Below, piece after piece: positions 1-12,800 of a stretch of 24,374 bases of DNA. A program made the position numbers and the translations under genes. Position 1 is the stretch's first letter, and each line of letters opens with the position of its first letter. The DNA comes from Elysia marginata (lineage: Eukaryota; Mollusca; Gastropoda; Plakobranchidae). The notes beneath the pieces are model-generated. The model was not told the DNA's origin, did not search any database, and saw only the letters and a program-made list of their open reading frames with translations. The stretch is from contig BMAT01004307.1 of NCBI GenBank assembly GCA_019649035.1, positions 77,470 through 101,843 of the forward strand, written 5' to 3'.

Positions 1-812
1 TCTGTAGCAATTAAAGCTTAAATCTACCTGCATAATACTATATATAGCTAGAGTCAAAGGGGGAGAGGGCTAGAGCAAAACTGAGAATGATTCTGATGAG
101 AGTAAATCTGTAGAATAGTAGGCAGGTGGAAAGGAGCTTCAAATCTTTGGCTTTTTACCTCTAGTCCAGGCCCCTGGACTTGGATCTAGATTCTGGGCTT
201 TGGTTTAGCTTAAAATGCCTTTTAAAAAAACCCTCAAAATTGCACGAATCGTATTAGATCAAGATTCTAGATCTAGAAATGTTCAATGCAAGCCTCGAGG
301 ATTATGACTTGATCTAGATCTAGTGGTCGGCTTCAACCTAGATCTACTAAGAAACACAGATATCATTGGAGATACAAAAAATCTTTGCATTTTGCAGAAA
401 GCAGGCATTCGCATCTCCAGTGGAACGGAAATTCGTGCTTTTTTACCACTTGGAAAGGGAAGGCACTCTCACAATCGACAGGCCCTGCCAAACTTAGCCA
501 AAGGCCAAAGGCCCAAAGCCAAACTATGAATGGAGCTGATCATGCCAGTTCCCAAGAATGTTTCTCTGTAATTTTTATTAGCTTCTTCGGGAAGCATCTA
601 AAGTAGTTACAAAGAGGACGTAGCACTCATTTAGACATTCCGACAAATGTTAGGCAATAAATTTACCGGCTCCTAACTTAGATTCTGGGTTGATATAAAA
701 AGGCCTGTTAAGGCCCAGGTCTGTTCATCTATCTAAAGTCCAGTCCCAGACCAGGCTACGTGATACGACGATTAGCCTATACGGCTATAGATAGGAAGAG
801 TGATCTCACAGG
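1..812. other. Upstream region and 5' UTR of INTS5
   Basis: There is no supported gene here. The region is AT-rich with several AGATCT/CTAGA clusters (about 185-345) and an AAAGGCC-type micro-repeat at about 498-522. The short ORF at 323-529 shows no recognisable protein character. The core promoter candidate lies at 691-730. Confidence 0.6.
691..730 (+). promoter_or_regulatory. TATA-like core promoter candidate
   Basis: TATAAAA occurs at 694-700 inside TGATATAAAAAGG. A pyrimidine-flanked A near 727 lies about 33 bp downstream, which is the usual spacing from TATA box to start site. The proposed start codon is 86 bp further on, implying a short 5' UTR. AT-rich DNA yields such boxes by chance, so this is inference only. 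Confidence 0.35.
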
Positions 813-851
813 ATGGCTGCAGCAAGTGGCGAAGTCACTGTGGGACCCACG
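813..851 (+). CDS. INTS5: INTS5 exon 1 (residues 1-13, start codon)
   Basis: The ATG at 813 has A at -3 and G at +4 (CACAGGATGG), a good Kozak context, and an in-frame TGA at 801-803 rules out a longer N-terminus. It encodes [13 protein letters not shown] and ends ACG|GTGAGC in phase 0, which fits exon 2. The N-terminus of INTS5 is poorly conserved, so the exon rests on start context, donor quality and phase. A different or additional exon inside the 4.4-kb intron cannot be excluded. Confidence 0.68.
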
Positions 852-3800
852 GTGAGCCTATTATTTAGAATCTACAAGTACAATAGCTAACCAGATCTAG
901 ATCTAGATTTAGACATCTAAATCTAGAAATCTAGATAGATTTTATCGACGAATGTTGCTAAACGCGGTGTCTATTCGTACACAGGTACAGCGAGTCATTT
1001 TGTTTACGGGATAATCCTGGCATTGGCCCGCTGACAGGACTGACGAAATGAAGGGAATAATAACCAATTTTCAACACCAGCGGGCCAATCCCTGGATTAA
1101 GCCTTGTTTACCTGTACACGGATACGGCTAAAATTTTCGTTTATCTGTACAGGGTACGGCTAAAATTTTCGTTTATCTGTAAACGGGTACTGACTAAAAT
1201 TTTCGTTTATAAATCCGTACACTGAAGATAGGCCTCTAGATCTAGGCTTATAGAACCGCATTTTACACTCGCATTGTTTTCCTGTACCATTTCCTCATTT
1301 TTCTTTTATTCCTTCTTGGAACAACATGACTATCCGCCTGGGATCTCAATTTGAGACCTAGATCTATTCTATTCGTCATTTGATTTCTAAGGATTTAAAG
1401 TTCTAGAAATTTTTTTATTCTACCAATTCTCTTGTCATTAAAAGAACCTCAGAAAAAATCAAAGATTCAACTCTTCTACCAAAAGTACCATCCTTGATTT
1501 ATGAACCCATAAAATAAACATTGCATTTTTTAATCACACATAAACGGTGGAGTTGGTTTTCTTGGTGGTTGAATGAGCATTCATGATGTCCAGTGGAACT
1601 GGAATGGATGCTTTGTCATTTTCTATTCCGTGTGCTGAATGGGCTTTTTGTTTTAGTGCATCTCTGATCTTCTCTCTTTTGTCTGTGTGTTCTGTTATCT
1701 TTCCCGTTTACAGTACACGCCGGCGTCAAGCACGCCGCCATTAAGCACATTTCGTCATCAAACACGCTACATTGCTCTTACCGAATTTTTGCTATAATAT
1801 AAAACATGTAATGCCTTTAACTTTAAGCACAGTAACTTCGGCTTCAGACACGTTTCATCACACAGATAGCATCTACAATGATCTAGTTCTGACCGTCAAT
1901 AGTTTCAAATTTCATCCACGCCCCGTGTATTTATGACCCATCATGTAAATATACACACAAAGAAAGGTCTACAGGTAGATCTAGATCCACGCCTACAGTG
2001 GTTGGCCTAGTGAATGCAAATGAGAGACTGAGAAAGAGGGAGAGAGAGAGGAGGGGCAGGTGCTTACAAGACAGACGTGTCAGAGAGAGAGAGAGAGGGG
2101 TAGGCGCTAAACAGCCGTGCGCGTGCATGCACACAGCGTAGCAGCATTTCCACTGATCAGCAGGTTTGGCCTATGATTGATTGTCTGTGTTTAGTGGTCA
2201 CCTTTGCCCCTCGTCCTTTGTACGTGAAGTCTATGCTTGTGTGATATGGTATGGGGGCGGTGCATTGTTGAATGAAGGCATTGTAGTGTGCGCACCATTC
2301 TGTTTTACTTGTTTACCATGATATTTATGCAAATAAAAATAAAGCAAAAAAACACCAAACAAACAATAAACAAAACAAAACAAAAAAACATCAAGGCGCA
2401 GGCCAATGCGATCCAACAGTACTATCGCTCAGTGTTGCGCTATTGCGATTTATCAAACAAGGGAAGTAACTCCCGAAATTCACGAAAATTGTTTCGGCAT
2501 TAAACACGCTTCATGGTTCTCCCAATGACCGTGCTTGAAGCCGGAATGGACTGTATAACTTGTGCACTCAAAATTAAAGAGAACATTTGAAATTATAGAC
2601 TTGGATAAAGACAACACCTTTGGTGGAAGGGATGGGGGGGCGAAAATACATGAATGTTCTTTTGAAGTTTGGATTCCACTGTTACTTTTTTTAGTGTTGT
2701 TATAATAAGTATCCACCTTGAGGAATGGTTGTAAAAATTCTGTCTGCCTCGGTGTCTGTACCATCCGTACAGCAATTGCATGTATGCTACAAAGCAAATC
2801 ACACAGGTTGACTAACTTAAAAGAGACCTACGTCGTTCCTACTCCTATAAGAGATCTGGCGTTTTCAGTCTTCAACTTACCTTTTTGTAAGACAAAATAC
2901 GTACAAACCCTATATACAGTACAGAGTCAGTCTTGGTCGCCCTTTTTTTTCTTAACCCCCCCCCCCCATCATTTTAACTATATTCTTATTGTTACCGGCA
3001 CTTAGAAAAACTCTCTCGCTTTCTCACATTATAACCTCGTTTGCATATATATACTTTCCGTTGCTTTCTAAAATTTTGTCCTGCCGATCTTAAATCTTAG
3101 TTAATAGTGTTCTCCCCTCACCCCCACGAAACGCATCAATTCTATAACAACCCTCCTGATTTCAACGACAAACATACATAACACACACCCACAAAACCCC
3201 ATTTTATCATTAGCACACACGTATAATGTACGTCATTAGATCACTTCTAACTAATAAAATACACTCACTGTTTTACCAATATACCATTAATTTCTATGCA
3301 TTCTTGCTCTCTGACGCAACAATTTATTTATCGTAACAATCTTTTTTAATAGCACTTTGTAAAGATTATATAATAAATTGTAGTCTTACAAGTAGGTCCT
3401 AATGTATTGTAATGTAATTCACTGCGTACGGTTAACAAACTGTCTGGCCGTTCCTGTGTATGGATAAATAAAATCACTTGCCGAACCTGTTTACGAATAT
3501 AAACAAAATGACTCGCCGTACCTGTGTATTGATAAACAAAAATGACAAACCTTACCCGTGTAAGCTGATAAACTCATTAAAAATTAGAACCCATTGTCAC
3601 ATGTGCCTCTGCGCAGCCTGTTCATTTGGGCCGCCTTCCAGAGCCTGACCACTGAGCTAATCATCTTCCACTTTCAGGTCTCAAATGACTTGGGATATAA
3701 ATCATTAAAATTTAATACTAACCTGTTCATTCGCTGACATTTGGACAAGTAGGCCTTTTGGTCTCTTTACAGAGTTATAATTTACATTTACTAAATATGA

Positions 3801-6800
3801 CTGTGACAAAACGTTGTAAATCTGTGGTTTGTGATGAGGGACAAAGTATTTTCAGTAATAAAATAGAAACTAACAATATTGTGATGAAGATATGATGACA
3901 TGTCTTTCTTCAATTACATCATTTATTAATGCTTTGTCAGAAATTTTAAGTGAATTGGTAAAGAAATGTAGAAACGGCCACACTCACAATCTGTTGGTTG
4001 TGATGCAGGACAAAATTTTATCCTGCACCACAACCGACAGATTTCCAAATAAGTTTTTCCTTCATTTCCTCAAAACTATAAGGTCTTTTTGGATAACATT
4101 TTCAATACTGTTACATGACGTAGTTTGTCTGTTATAGTTTGAAAGAGATACAAGGTAATGTTCAGCTTTTTTATGGCAGTCTTTTTGTTTGCTATGTCTA
4201 TAAATATTTTCTCCAACATCACAACAGTCAGAATCGCGACCTTTTGTCACAGGCTCAAATCTAAGCCTTGTCACATTGATTGACTGCTGTCCATAAACTT
4301 TAATTGTCAAGCAATTTGAGGGGGTGATACATTGCTATAGTATTAGTTAATATTTAAATATCACATGGCCGTTGTGACTTTTAATACCGTGACCGCCTGA
4401 GCCTGATGGTAATAAAATTCATAACTGTCAGTGTCGGCCCCCTTTTTGGAATGGTTAAATAGCTGAGCGATAGTTTCTGCCAAAGTTAATTCAATACTAA
4501 ATCTTATACTTGTTAGCTTTTAGTAAAGCTTTATCAGCATTTGACTACTTCTATTTCTAAAGGGACAATGGTTTCAATTTTTTTTCACAGTGATTAACAC
4601 GTATTTGTAATTTTGCTGACCACTCCCTCTTAAAATCTTTTCAAAGACTTTGTATTTGTTTTTCAAATGTATATAGATCTTTTTTTATTATGTTCTGAAT
4701 CACAGTATCTGTGTGAAGAAAAAAAAACTTCTTAAGTTACTCTAGACTTTTGATTCCTCAGGTTATGGTGTATATGGCTGGTTTTGGCATTTGACATTTG
4801 TTACTCTGCTTAGATTCTAGATACATGTTTTGGTCCATTATACACAGCTGTAGAAAATTTGTAGTCATGTTTTCTTTGACAAATTGAAGAGAGTTTCATT
4901 TAAAATTTATTTTAATTTTTATTAAATAAAAGACATATCTGGATTTTATTTTTGTAGCCAAATTTCTAGACAGGAATGTCAGTGGTTGGTAACAGACAAA
5001 AAAGTGCCAAAAGTTCTAAATCTATTGATAGTTTTTCTCTTTAAATCTTGTGAAAGTGTGACATAATTGTATGTATTGTATTACATCATGTTGCTTTTAA
5101 AACTAAAAATATATTGCCTTGGAAATAAAAATGGTAGTTGTACCTTAAACTACTTAAGTTTAAAGTTCAATGTCTTCTGTAGATCTTAACTCTGTATCCA
5201 GACTTACTACTTAAATAACTCTTGCATAGTTCTAGATTTCCAGGTCTCATCTTTTTCACTTTTTTTTCTTTCTGTTCAGGAGATCTGCACTCAGGTGAAC
5301 AAGTTTTTGAAAGGCACAAGTTCCCGCAGTACCAACGTAAACTTCGAATCCTTATCGAGCTCAGCCCTGTTTCTACTGAGGACCGTCCCCGTCGCTCGCC
5401 ACGCTGTGCTGGAACACTACTCTCTACTGTTTGATGAAGCAATCAACTCGTCTCTGAGCTTCTCCGACAGAATACCTCACGGTGAGCATTGAAGTAGCCC
5501 CAAGAAATGGAGATGAAACTTTAAAAAAAAAGGTTAAGCACAGTCCAGTTTAAATGGTTCAAACCCTGTCAAAACAAAATTTAACTGTGAATCACTAGTA
5601 TATATTATAAAATAAGAATAACATTGTTAATCTTATTATAAGCAAATGTTCAGATTGTCCAAATTCAAATCATGTGGCCCCGACAGTACTGTCTTAATTT
5701 TTTTTTATTTTGAAATCTAGAAAAGACAACAATTTTTCAGCAGTTGCCTTGATTGTCCGCACATTTATTGTTATTCTTATAAGTTTTTCAAAATATTTTT
5801 ACCAATACGTACATTGCAGATGTCAGTGGCCACCAAAAACTGCAGTTGTCTGCCCTTCAGGACGTAACTGGCGTGTTGCTGAGTTTTATCAAGTCCAACC
5901 CCGAAGCTTGGGCTCCAGTTGTTTCCTCTGTGAGTTGATCAATGTATTGTTTTTATATAGCAGTTTGTGTGATGAAAAACACAGTTCTCTCAATAGCTAT
6001 AATAAAAGGTTCTGCTGAAGCTTGCTGTGATAATTTTGATGTTCAGACTTTTTGATTTGCTCGAATCTTTCCTCATAAATTTACTTTCCTTTAGTTTTTT
6101 ATATTTTTATAAAATCATGTGTGCCAATTGGAGATCGACAGAAGGGTAAGAAAAGCGTATGTTTCAACTTTTATGTTTTATATAGTGACATATAGTCAAT
6201 GGTATCATCATGAGCATGGATCTTTATCAAAATAAAACGAGTTACTTTTCTTTCAGCTAAATATGCGCTACTTTCCCCTGGTCTTTATTCATTTTTATTT
6301 TTTTTATTTGTTCCTTCAGTGGACGCTGACTCTGCTAGGTCAGTTGAGCAGCAAGTATGCAGCCAAGCGCGGCATTCAGCACGCAACTTCCTTGAACGAA
6401 GTCTTACAGATGTGGCTGGCGTGTGAACCAGCCAAAATGCTCATGGAGATAAGCACAGAGTGTTTTGCTGCAATGTAAGTGATCTTCTTCAAGAATCTCA
6501 GCATAACTGCCATTTATACAGAATTAATTGGTATTTAGTACAGATTTTTTAACCAAAACATCACAAAGTATGATGTAGATGAGTCATGTTCAGCTGTGTT
6601 TGAATATCATGTGTGCTAGAGGACGTGTGTTTGATTTCCAGTCCTTGTGTATTTATATTTGTTTCTTTGTTCCTTCCCAGCACTAAAATTTTAAGCAACC
6701 AGTTCTTTTGAGATACTGCAAAAGTGAAGATGGTGAGAAAAGCAAAGGCAAGCTACCTTACTATGCGATGCCTAAATACTGTAACCCTACTTCTAATCCT

Positions 6801-9800
6801 GGACACTCATAAAACTAAGAAGAAGGGTGCAGTCCATGTAATTCAAACCTGGATAATTTGAATATTTACTTTATTTGAACTATGTCCAGATTACCAATTT
6901 CATCCTCCTTCTGTTGTGTATACTTATAATTCATATTTTGGATAACTTGAAGTTACATTCTGTTCCTGTGAGGTTTGAACTATCCAAGCTGGACAATACC
7001 TCACAATGCTGTATCCCAATAACCAATACCCTACTTCTTGCTCCTTGGAACTGTTATCAAGGTTAGAGCTTGCTTTGCTTTCCTTTACTGAACGTTTATT
7101 GTACATCATCGTACCCAGGGTTGGAGCGGCACCAGACATGTGTGTAGACTCCCTGCTGGAGGCTTCAGTGAGATACTCGCCTCACTTTGATTGGGTTGTG
7201 GCTCACATTGGGTGAGTACCCTGTTCAGTTTCTACCACCACAATTTTTTTTTTCTCACAAACTTGAGGGTCTGGAGCAGTTGAAAACTTTGTGTGTTTAT
7301 TTTTTATTTGTTTGCAACTGTCTTGTATCTATTTTTAGTCTGTATGACTTAAAATGTGAATAAAGTATCTGCACAAGCAGGCATTAGTGTGAATTTGGTA
7401 AATAAATATGATTTTGAAACAGTGATGTTTGCGACTGACGTGATTTCCCGGTTCTCTACTAGGTCTAGGAGAAAGCCCCTAGAGGTCTAGTGGTTTTTTC
7501 CGATCGGTAGTCTCCTAAAGAAAGCAAATGACTAAAAATTGTCAATGCGTGGTTATTTAGAAGTGTATAACTGATTCTTGAAAATTGCTGGTATTCCGAT
7601 TGTGATGTCAGTCAAGAAAGTCTAGGTCTAGCCGCTGGTCAAGTCTATTGGTATGGAATTTGCTCTTCGAACTTTCTTTCGCATCAAAACAAGGCCTCAT
7701 CTAGACTCTCATGGCCTAACCGCTAAATAATGTGACATTTTAAGTGCAGACAAAGAAAATATCCAGGGTATCAATCTATCAGTCAACACAAGAACATGGT
7801 CGGGAAGGAGAAGTTGGACCCAATATCTATCCATAAAAGCGCCGAATGCAACAGCTGATGTTTGTGGACAGTGCTATCGAGTCTGTTTTTTCATCGCGAA
7901 ACTGTTTAATAGGAAAATAATCCACTGAAATCAATCAGATGAAAGTAAAAGCTGTCAGTCAAAAACGGGTGTGTTAATATAATCAGGGTTATGAAAAAGG
8001 CTGCCATTTTTTCCTGTGGGAAGGGAGGTAACCTGGCATCAATTTTTTCATGAACTAATAATGTTCATTTTCGCCACAAATATCATTTAACTCTATTTTT
8101 TAAATTTAGTTTGTACATAAAAATTATCATAGGATTTGAAAAAATGAGCTTTATACAATTATAGCCACTTGTGCTTTAATCATTTTACCAGGTAACATTT
8201 GTGATGGTGACAGTCAGACAAGGTTATCTGCTGAATTCAATATTAATTTGGAAGATTATTTTTACAAATGCATGTTGTAGAGAATAGTTTGAGGCTCAAT
8301 ATCTTACAGTAAATGTGGAAGTAGCCTTTGCCAGTTTTTTCAGAGTTAGATATGAAAAAAAAAGTTTCATTTGTTGATTTGATATACAATACATACCTTC
8401 AGGACATAATTTTCAACAGACCAAAACAGGGAAATTTAAGTCAACCTTTTTGTGAAACCTGCCATATAATATAAATATTCATTCAGACAATATACAGCAT
8501 AATGGGGTTTTTCAAAAATAAGTTGTATTGTTGGGAAACAATGAAAATAACAGATACAAGTATCAGAACAAAGAACATGGTCAATTGAATAACATTGTGA
8601 TGAACAAGAAATAACCTGTAAAACGACAAAGGAGGATTTTTAGAGTTAGCCTTACAACAAAACTTCACACTTCTACTCTAGCCATGAGCAGCAGTTACAA
8701 ATCATGTTAGCAACACCCATTTCACTGTTTACCCACTTTTTAGCTTAAAATATCGAGAAAAGTCGAAATTTTGTGTGTTAATGTTTTCATCAGCTCTTTG
8801 CCACATGTAAGACCAAATATTTTGAAACTTTTTATCAAGATCTTTGCTTGTAAACCTCAGAGAAAATTTTTTCGCAGAAATACAATGGAAAGCTAAAAAG
8901 CAGCCTCTGCGCTATAGTCAGGGGAAAAGTTTCTCATCTTCATTGTCATATAATATATTATATGTATATGATAAATAACATGTAAATGGCTTTGCAAATT
9001 TAAAAGTTTCACTGCATTCGGCATTAGATCTATTTTTCAAAGTTTTATGGATTTTAGGTGACGATAATCTATTTTTGTATTCTTTAATCATTTAGAGATA
9101 TCACTGGCTCACATATGGTCCTATTATGAGAGTAAATGCTAAATTTCTGAGAGAAAAATGCAGAAACTAAAAAACAAAAAACCCTCAGTTTTTGTGCTTT
9201 TTCTTAGCTTTTTTGAAAGTTGTGATAATGCATTTTGTCACGAAAGCCTTCATTTATTGTTTTGTGGTCAGGTCTTGTTTTCCTCGGACTATCATAACAA
9301 GAGTACTAAACTGTGGCCTGAAGGATTTCTGCAGTGACAGTGGACACGACAAGGACACTGGCCCCAGCACAAGCCGATTAAAAGTTCCCAAAATGGCCTC
9401 CGTCGTTGGAATTCTTGGCCACCTGGCCTCGAAACATGGCCACGACATACGCAAAGCTCTCATGGCTTTGTTTGAGGTGAACTTGTTTTTTTTTTTTTTT
9501 TAATTATGTCTGTCATTAAAATCAGCGACTTGGTTCTGCAATGTTTAAACAAAGGGAGCACACAGAGAAAGAGCAGAGTACTAGTGTGATGTACTCAGCT
9601 TAGTTTGAAGGCAACACATCGTTCAATTTTATTTGTTTTTCAGATTTTTTAAGCTACTGCGATGCAATTGAATGTGGTTTCTAGACATAGGTATGATATA
9701 GTCTACATCTGTTTTTCTAACTTTTTATTAAAAAAAACCCTACAGATATTATTTAATAAATTCTTAAAGATAATGAACAACATAGTGCTTTAAATTTTTA

Positions 9801-12800
9801 GTATAGATCTAGCGATGGTTCTAACTTCACACTCTGACACAGATGTACACGGAAATTATAACTGAGCAGTTTATTGGTTGAACACCAGCAATAGTTGCCC
9901 GAAGTGGTCACAACTGTGCTGTGGCAAAACAGCAAATAAAATTTAATAACGTTCTAAACATGTGTTAAGTTTTACTAAGCACAAAAATTAATTCATGGCA
10001 ATACGCAAAACATATACGGTAAAGCTGTACTGGCTGTGAGCCAAAGAATATATAGTCAATCTCTTTACATACTACAATTTTATGATGTGCTAATATTTTT
10101 TTTTCAGGCTAGTCTTCATTCTGATGCCATGAGCAACAAAGTGACGACCTTGCCTTTTCTTCTACAGCTGGCGTCCATGTCAGATATGTTACTGCAAATA
10201 CTCACCACCGATCTTGTTTGCGTCTGTAAGTTCAGATTTTTAATCAAATTTCAGTTGTTTGTGAAAGATGTTTTTTCTGAAAATTTTTTTAACATGTCAT
10301 TTTTTTGTGCAAAAAAAATTACAGTCTTTAAAAAAAAAAGTAGATATTTTCATTTTGTCTTCTTTTTATCTTAATCTGTGATGGTGTGCAAAAAACACTT
10401 TTCAGAAATATAGAAATTCATATATCCATAACATCATTAGCTTAAATAGCTGTATTTTTGTTTTAAATTAAAGTTAAAAGTTTAAAGACCCGGGAAGTGA
10501 CTGTGATGCTAGCATCTGTCAATAATAGTAAATTTGTCATACAACTTCATAACAAGCTGAGTCTTAATTGAGAATATTTTGAATTAATATTTTTAGACAT
10601 TAAATCTTTCAAGTATCACATTGAGTCAAACATGTACTGAGTATAGATACTAATATCAGTAGAAATCCTAAATAAAGACCTGGAAATTTTATTTTGGTAA
10701 AATCAGGTCTTATATAAAAAAAGGTGTGTGTGTCGGGGGGTGGGGCTCTTGGTGCAGGTTTTAAATAACTACTTGTATGTCCATATAGGCGGAATGTCCA
10801 TCTAGGCAGATGTTCTCACATTAAAATAACATGAGATGGGTGGTCTTTATTGAGGGGCTCCACTGTATAATTATCAGGCAAATACAGCTAACTAAAGTAG
10901 AAAATTTACTTTTAGCATGTTGACAAATACTGTTTGAGCAAGAGAAGCTGCGGACACAATGCCGCCAGTTTTTTTTTTATTGTCATACAGTTTTGTTTTT
11001 CTTGCACAAAAGTTTATTGTACGCGTTTCTCATTTATTTACTAAAATTACCAACATGGCTATGGACATCATCATCACTCTCATCATCATCATCATTCATC
11101 GCTATCATCATTATCCTCACTTTGACCAATACTGCATCAAAGGCATCAATCAATTCTGTGTATATGTAATAGGGATGCCAAAAGAAAGGGAGGGGGGGTA
11201 GGGCACATTGAGAATGTTGAAACGGTATACTTGGTAGCCCCAATGAGCAGTGGGCCATAGCGACATACTTTAAAGAAATTGCTCCTCTATGTGTTTAGAC
11301 GGGGCATTTGATGGCAATAACATGGTGTTTCAAAACTTCCTGTCAGTGCATGATTTAGATTACTAAGAGCGTCACCGAAACATTAATTTTTTCACTTAAA
11401 AATCTTTTTAAAAAAAGCGTTTTAATATAGTGCCTATTCCTCCAAGCACCATTTAAAGCTTAAGCGAAAAGCCATAACTACCCAAATTACTTTCTGAACT
11501 CACAGAGGAGCAGTAGTCAAAATACATCACTCAAGCATACTGGCAAAATCTTTAAGTTTAATTTAAGTGCTCATAAAGGGTGCTCATTCAAACGCATGAG
11601 TGTGGCTAAGTGGTGTGTGTAGGTAGCCCTCTCTGAGACACTAAATGTCAATGTGCCGAAACCAGAACTTGAACCCTGGACCTATGAGTCTGAAAGCCGG
11701 GCATCTACTTTTTAAATACAGCTTATGGTGACAGAAGTTAAGTTACTATATGTTGAGAATATAAACATATGTTAAATCGATATAAGAAACCAATGAGCTG
11801 AGTCGGAGTAAACTGCTTGATGACTTTAGTAGTTTTTAAGACAAGAGAGCTCACATGCACACACTTTGGAGCTTTGGCTGAATAAATATGTTGTAATGGT
11901 TGTAATGTTGCTTGTATCAATCTGTACGTTGGATATTGTTTTATTCTAGCTTGTCTTATTACTCTCCGTCTTACGCCTACAGTGACTCCCTCTACGCTGA
12001 ATCAGCTGCACCGTCAGTTCACTCACTGGAAGAGAGCGTCCCCTGGCGACTATAACAGGTCAGTTTTCACGGCCATAAGATGTAATTTAAAACTAAACTT
12101 TGGTCAGTTTTCGTGGCCAGAAGGCCCAATAAATTTGAATCAAGATGGAATTTAAAACTGAACTTTGGGCTCTGGAGAAGGTTAAGATATAGAGAGATGA
12201 AAATTGAAATGATTTGGTGTTACGATTTCCCAGAGATAATTAACAAAGATTTAGAAGAAAGAGATTATTAACAAAGGTTTAGAAGAAAGATGCCAGTTTG
12301 TCCAATCCAAATTTATATTATGATGTCACATTGCAGGCTTCAACATAAACTTATTTATATTGGGTGTCTTCATTGACAGATGAAACATATTTATTGTTTT
12401 GTTTTCCCAATAATTTTTTATTTGGTAAAGGTTCATTTCTGGGTAATGTTGACTTTGCAAGACTATCACTTTCTCATACAGCTGTAATAGATAAACCTTT
12501 CGGAATGTTGTGCTGTTTTTGAAAATAGTTGCATGATTGTGTTCCTTTTAAATGCATGTTAATCGTGTGTAAAGTATTCAGTTCACTTTGTGTGAAAAGA
12601 GTCCTTCCTACTAATACGTTATGATTATTTGCTTCATCCCAGCTTCTCGTTTTACACGGATACAAGTTTATGATTTTTGCAGGAAACAATTTTTTCAACA
12701 TTTTCTTGCATTTTTTTAGCTCAAACTAAAAATTGCAAAGTTAAAAAACTTAAACTTTAAAGAAAATTTGCAAAGTTTAGATTCATGCTTGTCTGGATCT

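Larger units (their letters stand above)
852..5279 (+). other. INTS5 intron 1
   Basis: 4,428 bp from GTGAGC to TTCAG. It holds inverted ~33-36 bp repeat arrays (left 978-1220, right 3432-3575), GA-rich and poly-C tracts, a possible SINE head near 3581-3660 and a hairpin element near 3800-4252. The part after about 4320 is plain AT-rich intron in which I see no structure. First introns often carry enhancers, but none is recognisable. Confidence 0.75.
10226..11982 (+). other. INTS5 intron 7
   Basis: 1,757 bp, GTAAGT to CTACAG. It contains a MITE-like element (10654-10867), a (CAT)n microsatellite (about 11066-11125), a G-run near 11191 and a minus-strand SINE relic (11580-11709). A tandem TGTCCATMTAGGC duplication lies at about 10778-10810. 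Confidence 0.8.

Noticed and set aside
323-529. 68-codon open frame upstream of the gene
   Set aside because: No conserved motif, no plausible splice partners, and repeated AAAGGCC words make up its end. Expected by chance.
2480-2797. 105-codon open frame on the minus strand in intron 1
   Set aside because: Low-complexity, no domain, and it overlaps the end of the repeat-bracketed interval. No splicing or promoter evidence.
2718-3005. 95-codon plus-strand frame crossing the poly-C tract
   Set aside because: It translates simple sequence (T8, C12) and has no recognisable protein character.
9254-9463. Antisense open frame opposite exon 6
   Set aside because: It is the mirror of a strongly conserved INTS5 exon and has no independent signal.
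10036-10374. Open frame running through exon 7 on both sides as one long exon
   Set aside because: Only 10108-10225 has INTS5 homology. Good TTTCAG and GTAAGT sites bound it, and the extensions are T-rich intron.
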